NCBI GenBank assembly: GCA_900540845.1
Contig: UQHS01000008.1
Coordinates: forward strand, 30,260 to 94,259
From: an uncultured Collinsella sp.
Lineage (GTDB): Bacteria; Actinomycetota; Coriobacteriia; Coriobacteriales; Coriobacteriaceae
Direction: 5' to 3'
DNA length: 64,000 nucleotides
In this document: positions 39,242 through 47,712 of the stretch, piece by piece
How the letters are laid out: every line of letters starts with the position of its first letter
Position numbering within the stretch: position 1 is the first letter of the stretch
Notes under the pieces: generated by a model
Seen by the model: only the letters and a program-made list of their open reading frames with translations
What the model was told of the DNA's origin: nothing
The model's database searches: none
Made by a program: the position numbers and the translations under genes

Positions 39242-42200
39242 TCGAGATTTGCGACATCACGAAGACGTATCGCACCGGCGACCTCATCCAACGTGCGCTG
39301 GATGGCGTGTCGGTGACCTTCCGCGACAATGAGTTCGTGGCGGTGCTCGGCCCTTCCGGCTCCGGCAAGACCACGTTCTTGAACATCTTGGGTGGCTTCG
39401 ACCACGCCGACTCGGGCGACATCGTGGTGAACGGCACCTCGACGCGCGACTATGGCGATGCGGAGTGGGACACCTACCGCAATCACCGTGTGGGCTTCAT
39501 CTTCCAGAGCTACAACCTCATCCCGCATCAGACGGTCCTCGCCAACGTGGAGCTCGCCCTCACGTTGGCCGGCGTCGACCGAGCCGAGCGCACGCGCCGC
39601 GCTCGTGCGGCGCTCGAGCGCGTGGGGCTCGGGGCGCACATCAACAAAAAGCCGGCTCAGCTCTCGGGCGGGCAGATGCAGCGCGTGGCGATTGCTCGCG
39701 CCCTGGTGAACGATCCCGAGATCGTGCTCGCCGACGAGCCCACGGGCGCGCTGGACACCGAGACGGGCATCCAGGTGATGGACCTGCTTGCGGAGGTGGC
39801 GCGCGAGCGGCTTGTGATCATGGTCACGCACAACCCGCAGCTCGCCGAGGACTACGCCACGCGCATCGTGCGCATCCGCGACGGCCGCATTGTGGGCGAC
39901 ACCGATCCCATCGGCGCCCGTGGCACTGCAGATGGCTCCGCGGGGAAGATGCCCGCCGATGCGCACGCTGCTGCCGCCCGCGCCGCGTCGTCTGCGTCCG
40001 ATCGCGCGACACCGGAGGACACACGCGGCTCGTCGTTCGCGCGAACGGCACCGCGTTCCTCCATGAGCCTGCTCACGGCGCTCTCGCTGTCGTTCAACAA
40101 CCTCATGACCAAGAAGGGCCGCACCATCATGACGGCCTTCGCCGGGTCGATCGGCATCATGGGCATCGCGGCGATCCTTGCGCTGTCGAACGGCGTGAAC
40201 GGCTATATCGCCAAGGTGGAGCAGGATACGCTGTCGAGCTATCCGCTCACCATCGCCCGCCAAAGCTATGACCTCACGAGCATGATGACGGGCGATGCGG
40301 ATGCCGGCGCGGGGGAGCCCGGCGACGCCGCGGCCGCGCCTGCGGACGCCGCCTCTGAGAAGGGTGCCGTCCAGCCTGAGCCCGGCGATGCGATCCCCGT
40401 CTTCACCATGCTCTCCGATATGTTCGCGAGCGTGAAGTCAAACGACATGACGAGCTTCAAGGCGTTTTTGGACAAGGGCGCCAAGGAACTCGACGGCGAG
40501 GTCTCGGCCATCCAATACGACTACGGCATCACGCCGCTCGTGTACCGTCAAGACGGCGACGGCGCGCCGGTCAAACTCTCGCCCAACGCGATGTCGACGG
40601 CGATGTCGGGAGGAGCGAGCTCCGCGGCGATGGCGGGGACGATGGTGGGCGGCACCACCGCCTTCAACGAGATGATCGACAACCCCGAGCTGCTTGAGGA
40701 GCAATACGACGTGGTGGCCGGGCACTGGGCGACCAAGCCCAATGAATGCGTTTTGGTCCTCTCGTCGCGGGGCAAGATCTCCGATTTCACTCTATATAGC
40801 CTGGGCGTGCTCGACCCCGCGGAGCTCGACCGCATGGTCGAGGGGACGATGAGCGGCGCGGGGGAGATCTACGTGCCCGAGGCGGATGTGGATTTCACCT
40901 ACGAGGATGCCCTCCAGACGAGCTTCAAAGTGCTCGCCGCCTCCGATTTTTACCGGAAGAACGACGAGACGGGCGGCTGGACGGATATGTCCGACGATGC
41001 CTCGTTTATCGAGCAGCAGGTCGAGCACGGTATCGACCTCAAGATCGTGGGCGTTGTGCAGCCGAGCCCGACGGCGAAATCGGCGGCGCTGTCGCAGGGC
41101 ATCGCCTACACGCACGGCCTCACCGAGGAGCTCATGAAGCGCGCGGCGGACTCGGAGATCGTGCGGCAGCAGCTCGCAGACCCTGAGGTGGACGTGTTCA
41201 CCGGCAAGCCCTTCGCCACCTTGCAGGAGGAGGCAAAACGCGGCGTTGACCTGGGGAGTTTGTTTACGGTCGACGGCGCCGCCCTCAAGTCGGCTTTCAA
41301 GATCGACGAGAAGGTACTGGGCGAGGGGTTCGACTTGTCCGGGTTCGACCTTTCGGGGTTCGATTTGGGTTCGGTGCCCATCGACCTCTCCGGCGTGCTC
41401 GACTCGATTGACATGGACGCCATCCTGTCCAACCCTCCGCAACCCAACTTCTCCGATATCTGGGGCGACCTTAAGGACGGTGAGGTGATCTCCCGCGATC
41501 AGCTGAACGCATCCTTCGCGGCAGCGCAGGCATACGCGGAAGGCTTCGGGGAGTGGCTTACAGATCATAGGTTGAGCCTCAAGCCAAATGACCCGGACTT
41601 CGCGTCAAAGCTCGTGGCCGCCCTCGCCGAGTACTCTAAGACCCCCGAGGCTCAGACGCAGCTCGCCATCATTGCGAAAAACGCCGGGGAGCCGGTTGCC
41701 GAGCGCTTGCAGGAGGCCATGACCTCGTATGTGCGCGACGATTTGGCGCCGTACATGACGCAGGCGTTCGCCGCTGTGCTCGAGCAGGCGGGCACGCGCA
41801 TCGGTGACGCGGTCGCCTCGCAGCTGCAGGCGGGCTTGGGTCAGGCGATGGGGCGCATGGCGGAGCAGATGACGCCTCAGCTCGCCGCCAACCTGCAACG
41901 CGCGTTCACGGTCGACGGCAAGGCGTTTGCCGGTGCCATCCATTTCAACATGGATGCCGAGGACCTGGCGTCCCTCATGGCCAGCTACGCCAACGCCAAC
42001 AAGCTCACCTTCGACAACAACCTCGCCACGCTCGGCTATGCCGACGCGCAAGATCCGCAGGCGGTCAGCATCTATCCGGTCGATTTTGAGGCGAAAGAGG
42101 ACGTCCTTGGCGTGATCGACCGATACAACGAGGAAATGCGCGAGGAGGGGGCCGACGACAAGGTCATCGTCTACACCGATTACATGGGCGTGCTCATGGG

Positions 42201-42627
42201 CAGCGTCACGAGCATCGTGAACATGATCTCGCTCGTGCTCATCGCCTTCGTGAGCATCTCGCTCGTGGTGAGCTCGATCATGATCGGCATCATCACCTAT
42301 ATCAGTGTGCTCGAGCGCAAGAAGGAGATCGGCATCCTGCGCGCGATGGGCGCCTCCAAGCGCAACATCGCCAACGTGTTCAACGCCGAGACCTTCATTG
42401 AGGGCCTCATCGCGGGCGTGCTCGCGATCGCGGTGGTGGTGGGGATTTCGTTCCCCGTCAACGCCTGGACGCTCGCCGTGCACCATGTCGAGAACGTCAT
42501 GCAGCTGCCCGTGGGCTCGGCCTTGGGCCTCATTGCGATCTCCGTGCTGCTCACGGTCATCGCCGGTCTCATCCCCAGCCGCAGCGCTGCCAGACGTGAC
42601 CCTGTTGAGGCACTTCGCAGCGAATAG
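39238..42627 (+). CDS. ABC transporter, fused ATPase and FtsX/MacB-type permease
   Basis: 1129 residues. N-terminal ATPase: Walker A GPSGSGKT (40-47), signature LSGGQMQRVAIARAL, Walker B IVLADEPTGALD and H-loop MVTHNP; this is the MacB/LolD branch. A Ala/Ser-rich linker leads to the first membrane helix (GSIGIMGIAAILALSNGV, near 305). A very large extracellular domain of about 680 residues follows, then three C-terminal helices of FtsX type (ISLVLIAFVSISLVVSSIM, ERKKEIGILRAMGASKRNI). Repeated FDLSG units occur near residue 700. It likely exports peptides or lipids or acts as a mechanotransmission complex. Translationally coupled to the AI-2E-type gene. Confidence 0.9.
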   Translation: MIEICDITKTYRTGDLIQRALDGVSVTFRDNEFVAVLGPSGSGKTTFLNILGGFDHADSGDIVVNGTSTRDYGDAEWDTYRNHRVGFIFQSYNLIPHQTVLANVELALTLAGVDRAERTRRARAALERVGLGAHINKKPAQLSGGQMQRVAIARALVNDPEIVLADEPTGALDTETGIQVMDLLAEVARERLVIMVTHNPQLAEDYATRIVRIRDGRIVGDTDPIGARGTADGSAGKMPADAHAAAARAASSASDRATPEDTRGSSFARTAPRSSMSLLTALSLSFNNLMTKKGRTIMTAFAGSIGIMGIAAILALSNGVNGYIAKVEQDTLSSYPLTIARQSYDLTSMMTGDADAGAGEPGDAAAAPADAASEKGAVQPEPGDAIPVFTMLSDMFASVKSNDMTSFKAFLDKGAKELDGEVSAIQYDYGITPLVYRQDGDGAPVKLSPNAMSTAMSGGASSAAMAGTMVGGTTAFNEMIDNPELLEEQYDVVAGHWATKPNECVLVLSSRGKISDFTLYSLGVLDPAELDRMVEGTMSGAGEIYVPEADVDFTYEDALQTSFKVLAASDFYRKNDETGGWTDMSDDASFIEQQVEHGIDLKIVGVVQPSPTAKSAALSQGIAYTHGLTEELMKRAADSEIVRQQLADPEVDVFTGKPFATLQEEAKRGVDLGSLFTVDGAALKSAFKIDEKVLGEGFDLSGFDLSGFDLGSVPIDLSGVLDSIDMDAILSNPPQPNFSDIWGDLKDGEVISRDQLNASFAAAQAYAEGFGEWLTDHRLSLKPNDPDFASKLVAALAEYSKTPEAQTQLAIIAKNAGEPVAERLQEAMTSYVRDDLAPYMTQAFAAVLEQAGTRIGDAVASQLQAGLGQAMGRMAEQMTPQLAANLQRAFTVDGKAFAGAIHFNMDAEDLASLMASYANANKLTFDNNLATLGYADAQDPQAVSIYPVDFEAKEDVLGVIDRYNEEMREEGADDKVIVYTDYMGVLMGSVTSIVNMISLVLIAFVSISLVVSSIMIGIITYISVLERKKEIGILRAMGASKRNIANVFNAETFIEGLIAGVLAIAVVVGISFPVNAWTLAVHHVENVMQLPVGSALGLIAISVLLTVIAGLIPSRSAARRDPVEALRSE

Positions 42628-42732
42628 CAACACGCCGGCGGCCGGCTCGATGCCGCCCCGTTGCCCGTCGCCCCTCTCGGCTCCCTTGCGCCCCTCGTTT
42701 CGCCCCCCCCCTCCTTTACCTTCCCTTTTCGC

Positions 42733-42789
42733 CGAGTGTGCGCTTTTCCTACCTTTGGAGCGCGTAAACGTGGGAAAAGCGCACACTCG
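42733..42789. repeat. Long palindromic hairpin
   Basis: Perfect 17-bp arms (42733-42749 and 42773-42789, core GTGTGCGCTTTTCC/GGAAAAGCGCACAC), extended to 20 bp with one G-U pair, around a 17-nt loop. No T-run follows directly, so a standard terminator is uncertain. It may be a REP-like element or a barrier after the ABC gene. Confidence 0.75.
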
Positions 42790-42923
42790 ACATGTGGTGG
42801 GACACCGGGGACGGCTGGATGTCGGGCGCGGAGGGGGGCGGGGGCGTGCCGCGGGCGATGGGGTACCGGGGGCGGAGGGGCGACGGCTCTCACCAGCAAA
42901 AACATTGCGAAGACAATATGGAG

Positions 42924-42944
42924 ACGCCCGCGGGCGTGTATACT
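42924..42944 (+). promoter_or_regulatory. rplC promoter -10 with adjacent perfect palindrome
   Basis: The 14-bp palindrome ACGCCCGCGGGCGT (42924-42937) ends one base before TATACT (42939-42944), a good -10. No consensus -35 is seen at 17 bp, so the promoter may depend on a protein that binds the palindrome. Confidence 0.5.
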
Positions 42945-43070
42945 AAACAAGCTGTGTCTACTAGGAGGATTCTGCCTAGGTCATCTACCTGCGCAAATGG
43001 GTTGCCGCGCAAAGATGGTCGACGCGAATGCAAGCAGTAGCGCGCAAGTTACGTATGTGGTCCTCTAGGG

Positions 43071-43091
43071 GCACGCGCAAGGGGCGCGTGC
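43071..43091 (+). promoter_or_regulatory. Leader hairpin before rplC
   Basis: A perfect 8-bp stem GCACGCGC/GCGCGTGC with a 5-nt loop, 33 bases before the rplC start. In E. coli the S10 leader is controlled by L4; an equivalent role here is conjecture. Confidence 0.5.
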
Positions 43092-43124
43092 AATGTCCCA
43101 AGACCACCGAGAGTTGGAGATCGA

Positions 43125-43745
43125 ATGATCAACATGATTCTCGGCCGCAAGATCGGCATGACCCAGGTTTGGGACGAGGACGATAACGTCGTCCCCGTCA
43201 CGGTCATCCAGGCTGGCCCCTGCACCGTCTCGCAGGTTAAAACTGAGGCGACCGACGGCTACAACGCCGTCCAGATCGGCTTCGGCGACATCAAGGCCAA
43301 GCACGTGAACAAGCCCATGGCTGGTCACTTTGCTAAGGCTGGCGTCGAGCCCGTCCGTTACCTTCGTGAGGTCCGCGTCGAGAACGGCGAGGAGCACAAG
43401 GTCGGCGACGTCGTTACCGTCGCTGATTTCGAGAACGTCGCCAAGGTCGACGTGATCGGCACCTCCAAGGGTAAGGGCTTCCAGGGCCGCATCAAGCGCT
43501 GGAACCAGCGCCGCGGTCCCATGACCCACGGTTCCCACATCCAGCGTCACCCCGGCTCCATCGGCCAGTGCGCTTACCCGGCCCGCGTCCTCAAGGGCGT
43601 CAAGATGGCTGGTCACATGGGTAACGCCCGCGTGACTGTGAAGAACCTCTCCGTTGTCCGCATTGATGCTGAGCAGAACCTCATCCTTGTCAAGGGCGCT
43701 GTGCCCGGTGGCAAGAACGGTCTGGTCGCCATCCGCATGGCGTAA
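43125..43745 (+). CDS. rplC: 50S ribosomal protein L3
   Basis: 206 residues (MINMILGRKIGMTQVWDED). It reaches the peptidyl-transferase centre and starts 50S assembly; the long loop GRIKRWNQRRGPMTHGSHIQRH is cut here into its recognisable halves and is intact. The ATG at 43125 follows GGAG. First gene of the shortened S10 operon, since rpsJ lies elsewhere. Confidence 0.97.
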   Translation: MINMILGRKIGMTQVWDEDDNVVPVTVIQAGPCTVSQVKTEATDGYNAVQIGFGDIKAKHVNKPMAGHFAKAGVEPVRYLREVRVENGEEHKVGDVVTVADFENVAKVDVIGTSKGKGFQGRIKRWNQRRGPMTHGSHIQRHPGSIGQCAYPARVLKGVKMAGHMGNARVTVKNLSVVRIDAEQNLILVKGAVPGGKNGLVAIRMA

Positions 43746-43760
43746 AGGAGGACCGTCGCT

Positions 43761-44387
43761 ATGTCTAAGTTTGAAGTGAAGAACGCCGAGGGCAAGCAGG
43801 TCGCCGAGGCCGAGCTCGCCGACGCCGTGTACGGCATCGAGCCGAACATCCACGTCATGCACCACATCGTCACGTGCCAGCAGGCCTGCTGGCGTCAGGG
43901 CACCCAGTCCACCAAGGGCCGTTCCGAGGTCTCCGGTGGCGGCAAGAAGCCTTGGCGTCAGAAGGGCACCGGCCGTGCCCGTCAGGGCTCCATTCGCGCC
44001 GCTCAGTGGCGTGGTGGCGGTGTGATCTTCGGGCCCAAGCCCCGCACCTACGTGAAGCGCATGAACAACAAAGAGGTCAAGCTTGCCATGCGTTCCGCCC
44101 TGTCCGCCAAGCTCCGTGACAACGAGCTCGTGCTCGTGGACGACTACGGTTTCGAGAAGCCGTCCACCAAGGCCGCCGTTGCCATGCTCAAGGCTCTGGG
44201 CATCGAGGGCAAGCGTCTCACCATTATCGTTCGCGAGGATGACATCAACGCTTACCTCTCCTTCCGCAACATCCCCAAGACGTTCATCATCACGCCTGCC
44301 GAGGCCAACACCTATGACCTCGTCAACAACGGCGCTCTGCTGATGCCCGCCGACGTCGCCGCTCACTTCGGGGAGGTGCTCGCCTAA
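43761..44387 (+). CDS. rplD: 50S ribosomal protein L4
   Basis: 208 residues. The extended exit-tunnel loop is present (GTGRARQGSIRAAQWRGGG), the segment where macrolide-resistance changes arise. In E. coli L4 is also the repressor of the S10 operon. Strong site AAGGAGG upstream; its stop is directly followed by rplW with no gap. Confidence 0.97.
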   Translation: MSKFEVKNAEGKQVAEAELADAVYGIEPNIHVMHHIVTCQQACWRQGTQSTKGRSEVSGGGKKPWRQKGTGRARQGSIRAAQWRGGGVIFGPKPRTYVKRMNNKEVKLAMRSALSAKLRDNELVLVDDYGFEKPSTKAAVAMLKALGIEGKRLTIIVREDDINAYLSFRNIPKTFIITPAEANTYDLVNNGALLMPADVAAHFGEVLA

Positions 44388-44675
44388 ATGACCGCTCACG
44401 AGATCATCATCCGCCCGATCGTGTCCGAGCGTTCCTACTCCGCCATGGAGGAGAACAAGTACACCTTCGAGGTTGCCAAGGACGCCAACAAGTTCCAGAT
44501 CAAGGACGCCGTCGAGGAGATCTTTGGCGTGAAGGTTGTTCGCGTTAACACCATCAACGTCAAGCCCAAGACCAAGCGCGTTCGCTACGTCGCTGGCAAG
44601 ACCCGTTCTTGGAAGAAGGCCATCGTCACCGTTGCCGAGGGTCAGACCATCGAGGTCTTCGGCACCCAGGCGTAA
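44388..44675 (+). CDS. rplW: 50S ribosomal protein L23
   Basis: 95 residues. It sits at the exit of the peptide tunnel and is the docking site for trigger factor and SRP. The motif VRVNTINVKPKTKRVRYV is typical. The ATG directly abuts the rplD stop. A 169-bp gap, unusual inside this operon, separates it from rplB. Confidence 0.97.
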   Translation: MTAHEIIIRPIVSERSYSAMEENKYTFEVAKDANKFQIKDAVEEIFGVKVVRVNTINVKPKTKRVRYVAGKTRSWKKAIVTVAEGQTIEVFGTQA

Positions 44676-44700
44676 TTTGCGCCTTACGTTAGTTCTTGAC

Positions 44701-44730
44701 GCTTGCCTCTTCAAAAATGGGGAGGCAAGC
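44701..44730 (+). promoter_or_regulatory. Hairpin in the rplW-rplB gap
   Basis: A 9-bp perfect stem GCTTGCCTC/GAGGCAAGC with a 12-nt loop and no T-run. It could be an attenuator or processing site between L23 and L2. Confidence 0.5.
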
Positions 44731-44749
44731 TCAAGTGTTCCGTGCGTAT

Positions 44750-44766
44750 AAATAGGAAACGCCCGG
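44750..44766 (+). repeat. 17-bp shared element, copy in the rplB leader
   Basis: Identical to 21718-21734 (AAATAGGAAACGCCCGG), again followed by CGTGGT. It lies 78 bases before rplB. Confidence 0.7.
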
Positions 44767-44844
44767 AGCCGTGGTAATCCGGTGTCACTGCATCCGCGTC
44801 CCAGCTTGCAGTGGCCAACGGACTGATATGAAAGGGATAAGGTA

Positions 44845-45675
44845 ATGGCTGTAAAGCACCTTAAGCCGACCAGCGCCGGCCGTCGCTGGCAGACGATCGC
44901 GGATTTCTCCGAGATCACCTGCACCACGCCCGAGAAGTCTCTTCTCGAGCCGTTGCCGGTCAAGGCTGGTCGTAACAACGCCGGTCGCATCACCATGCGC
45001 CACCAGGGTGGCCGCGTGAAGCGTCAGTACCGCGTCATCGACTTCAAGCGCAACAAGGACGGCGTGCCGGCCAAGGTCGCTACCATCGAGTACGACCCGA
45101 ACCGCTCCGCTCGCATCGCCCTGCTCCACTACGTGGACGGCGAGAAGCGCTACATCCTCGCCCCCAAGGGCCTCAAGGTCGGCGACACCGTCATTTCCGG
45201 TGCCGGCGCCGACATCAAGCCGGGCAACGCTATGCCGCTCTCCGAGATTCCCGTGGGTACTCTCATCCACGCCATCGAGTTCCAGCCTGGCAAGGGCGCC
45301 GCTATCGCCCGTTCCGCTGGTACCGCCTGCCAGCTCATGGGTAAGGAGGGCAAGTACGCCATCGTCCGTATGCCTTCCTCCGAGATGCGTCGCGTTCTCG
45401 TGACCTGCCGCGCCTCCATCGGTGAGGTTGGCAACGCCGAGCACGCCAACATCGTCATCGGTAAGGCCGGCCGTCATCGCAAGATGGGCGTCCGCCCGAC
45501 CGTCCGTGGTACCGTCATGAACCCGGTCGATCACCCGCACGGCGGTGGCGAGGGTCGTTCGCACACCTCCGGTCGTCCGTCCGTCTCTCCGTGGGGCACC
45601 CCCTCCAAGGGCTACCGCACCCGCAACAAGAAGAAGACGTCCAACGATCTCATCATCCGTCGTCGCAAGAAGTAA
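44845..45675 (+). CDS. rplB: 50S ribosomal protein L2
   Basis: 276 residues. One of the most conserved ribosomal proteins, needed for subunit joining and peptidyl transfer; the C-terminal VMNPVDHPHGGGEGR block with the critical histidine is intact. The ATG at 44845 follows GGGATAAGG. It may have its own 5' end, because the preceding gap holds a hairpin and the shared 17-bp element. Confidence 0.97.
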   Translation: MAVKHLKPTSAGRRWQTIADFSEITCTTPEKSLLEPLPVKAGRNNAGRITMRHQGGRVKRQYRVIDFKRNKDGVPAKVATIEYDPNRSARIALLHYVDGEKRYILAPKGLKVGDTVISGAGADIKPGNAMPLSEIPVGTLIHAIEFQPGKGAAIARSAGTACQLMGKEGKYAIVRMPSSEMRRVLVTCRASIGEVGNAEHANIVIGKAGRHRKMGVRPTVRGTVMNPVDHPHGGGEGRSHTSGRPSVSPWGTPSKGYRTRNKKKTSNDLIIRRRKK

Positions 45676-45701
45676 CCGATACCCGTTAGGAGAAAGCACT
45701 T

Positions 45702-45962
45702 ATGAGCAGAAGTCTCAAAAAGGGCCCGTTCGTAGAGGCGCGCCTCCTCTCGCGTATCATCGCGATGAACGAGGCTGGCAAGAAGGACGTCGTGAAGACC
45801 TGGTCTCGCGCTTCCACCATCTTCCCCGAGATGGTCGGCCACACCATCGCCGTCCACGACGGCCGCAAGCATGTTCCCGTGTACGTCACCGAGTCCATGG
45901 TCGGTCACAAGCTGGGCGAGTTCGCGCCCACTCGTACCTTCCGTGCCCACAAGGCCAAATAG
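45702..45962 (+). CDS. rpsS: 30S ribosomal protein S19
   Basis: 86 residues (SRSLKKGPFVEARL). Head protein of the 30S subunit that forms a bridge with S13 near the A-site tRNA. Motif TIAVHDGRKHVPVYVTESMVGHKLGEF is typical, in two blocks. The ATG follows TAGGAGA. Confidence 0.97.
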   Translation: MSRSLKKGPFVEARLLSRIIAMNEAGKKDVVKTWSRASTIFPEMVGHTIAVHDGRKHVPVYVTESMVGHKLGEFAPTRTFRAHKAK

Positions 45963-45975
45963 GGGGTTTAGGTAA

Positions 45976-46341
45976 ATGGCTACTACTTCCACCGAGACCC
46001 GTGAGGTCCGCGCCACGGCTAAGTACGTGCGTGTTTCCCCCGGCAAGGCTCGTCTTGTGATCGACCTGATCCGCGGCAAGAACGTCGCTCAGGCCTTCGA
46101 TATCCTCCACTTCTGCACGCGCTCCGTCGCCGTGGACGTGGAGAAGGTCCTGCGCTCCGCCGTGGCTAACGCCGAGCACAACAACCAGATGCGCGCCGAT
46201 GACCTGGTTGTCAAGGCCGCCTATGTCGACGAGGGCCCGACGCTCAAGCGTATCCGTCCTCGCGCCAAGGGCTCCGCTTCCCGCATTCTGAAGCGCACGA
46301 GCCACATCACCGTCGTCGTTGCTCCTCGAAAGGAGGCTTAA
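45976..46341 (+). CDS. rplV: 50S ribosomal protein L22
   Basis: 121 residues. Its beta-hairpin lines the nascent-peptide tunnel (DEGPTLKRIRPRAKGSA) and is a site of macrolide resistance in other bacteria. Six extra residues (TTSTETREV) precede the usual start RATAKYVRVSPGKARL. Only a weak GGTTTAGG site precedes the ATG, 13 bases after rpsS. Confidence 0.97.
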   Translation: MATTSTETREVRATAKYVRVSPGKARLVIDLIRGKNVAQAFDILHFCTRSVAVDVEKVLRSAVANAEHNNQMRADDLVVKAAYVDEGPTLKRIRPRAKGSASRILKRTSHITVVVAPRKEA

Positions 46342-46346
46342 GCGTC

Positions 46347-47057
46347 ATGGGTCAGAAAGTCTATCCCACTGGCTTCCGTCTTGGCATTACCGAGAACTGG
46401 CGCTCCCGCTGGTTCGCTGAGAAGGATTACGCTAAGACTCTCGGCAACGATATCGAGATCCGCCGCTTCCTCGAGAAGCGCCTCGCCCGCGCCGCCGTCT
46501 CTCGCGTTGAGATCGAGCGCGCCGGCGACAAGGTGAAGGTCATCATCCTCACCGCTCGTCCTGGCGTTGTCATCGGCAAGAAGGGCTCCGAGATCGACGG
46601 TCTCCGCACCGAGCTCGAGCGCGTTGCCGGCGTGACCAAGGGCAACCTTTCCGTCGACGTCATCGAGGTCAAGCGCCCCGAGCTCGACGCCGTCCTCGTC
46701 GCTCAGTCCATCGCTGAGCAGCTCGAGGGCCGCGTGGCCTTCCGCCGCGCTATGCGCAAGGCCGTCCAGTCTGCTCGCAAGGCTGGCGCCAAGGGCATCC
46801 GTATCCAGTGCTCCGGTCGTCTCGGCGGCGCCGAGATGGGTCGTCGCGAGTGGTACCGCGAGGGTCGCGTGCCGCTGCACACCCTCCGCGCCAAGATCGA
46901 CTACGGCACCGCTACCGCTCACACCACCATGGGCTCCTGCGGCGTCAAGGTCTGGATCTACCAGGGCGAGAAGCTCCCGGGTCAGCCTGTTCCGAACATG
47001 GCTCTCGAGGGTACCTCCCGTCCGCGTCGTCGTAACAACGATAGGAGGAATCAGTAA
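46347..47057 (+). CDS. rpsC: 30S ribosomal protein S3
   Basis: 236 residues. mRNA-entry protein with a KH domain (GVVIGKKGSEIDGLR) and the helicase-site arginines. Start GQKVYPTGFRLGI is standard. The ATG follows AAAGGAGG. Its stop overlaps rplP by one base (TAATG). Confidence 0.97.
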   Translation: MGQKVYPTGFRLGITENWRSRWFAEKDYAKTLGNDIEIRRFLEKRLARAAVSRVEIERAGDKVKVIILTARPGVVIGKKGSEIDGLRTELERVAGVTKGNLSVDVIEVKRPELDAVLVAQSIAEQLEGRVAFRRAMRKAVQSARKAGAKGIRIQCSGRLGGAEMGRREWYREGRVPLHTLRAKIDYGTATAHTTMGSCGVKVWIYQGEKLPGQPVPNMALEGTSRPRRRNNDRRNQ

Positions 47058-47482
47058 TGCTCGCTCCTAAGCGTATTCTTCACCGCAAGGTGCAGCGTGG
47101 CTCCATGAAGGGCCAGGCCAAGGGCAACACCGAGCTCCATTTCGGTGAGTACGGCATCGTCGCCCTCGATCGTCACTGGATCACCAACCGTCAGATCGAG
47201 GCTGCTCGTATTGCCATGACCCGCTACATGAAGCGTGGCGGTAAGGTGTACATCACTATCTTCCCGGACAAGCCCATCACCAAGAAGCCTGCGGAGACCC
47301 GCATGGGCTCCGGTAAGGGTAACCCCGAGGAGTGGGTGGCCGTCGTCAAGCCGGGCCGCGTTATGTTCGAGATCGCCGGCGTGTCCGAGGAGATCGCACG
47401 CGAGGCCCTGCGTCTTGCCCAGCACAAGCTGCCGATCAAGACCAAGATCATTACCCGCGCTAAGAACGGGGAGGACAAGTAA
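47057..47482 (+). CDS. rplP: 50S ribosomal protein L16
   Basis: 141 residues (LAPKRILHRKVQRG). It organises the A-site tRNA region of the 50S subunit; the conserved GSGKGNPEEWVAVVKPGR segment is present. The arginine that is hydroxylated in E. coli lies in KPITKKPAETRMG. Overlaps both neighbours by a base or more, indicating coupling; AGGAGG inside the end of rpsC is its ribosome binding site. Confidence 0.97.
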   Translation: MLAPKRILHRKVQRGSMKGQAKGNTELHFGEYGIVALDRHWITNRQIEAARIAMTRYMKRGGKVYITIFPDKPITKKPAETRMGSGKGNPEEWVAVVKPGRVMFEIAGVSEEIAREALRLAQHKLPIKTKIITRAKNGEDK

Positions 47483-47697
47483 TGAAGCCCGCAGAGATTC
47501 GTGAGCTCTCCGACGAGGCCCTGGCTGAGAAGCTGAAGGATTGCCGCGCCGAGCTCTTCAACCTTCGTTTCCAGATGGCCACCAGCCAGCTGGACAACAC
47601 CGCTCGCGTGAACACCGTGAAGAAGGACATCGCCCGTGTCCTCACCGAGCAGCGTGCCCGTCAGATCGCAGCGGAGAAGTCCGCTGCCACCGAGTAG
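47482..47697 (+). CDS. rpmC: 50S ribosomal protein L29
   Basis: 71 residues, two helices (KPAEIRELSDEALAEKLKD, LFNLRFQMATSQL). It lies at the tunnel exit next to L23. Its ATG overlaps the last base of the rplP stop. Confidence 0.95.
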   Translation: MKPAEIRELSDEALAEKLKDCRAELFNLRFQMATSQLDNTARVNTVKKDIARVLTEQRARQIAAEKSAATE

Positions 47698-47712
47698 CGC
47701 AAGGAGTAGCTA

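Larger units (their letters stand above)
42628..43124. other. Gap upstream of the rplC operon
   Basis: A 497-bp region with no supported gene. Contents: a 20-bp hairpin (42733-42789), a promoter-like -10 with an overlapping palindrome (42924-42944) and a leader of about 170 bases with a hairpin next to rplC (43071-43091). Confidence 0.6.
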
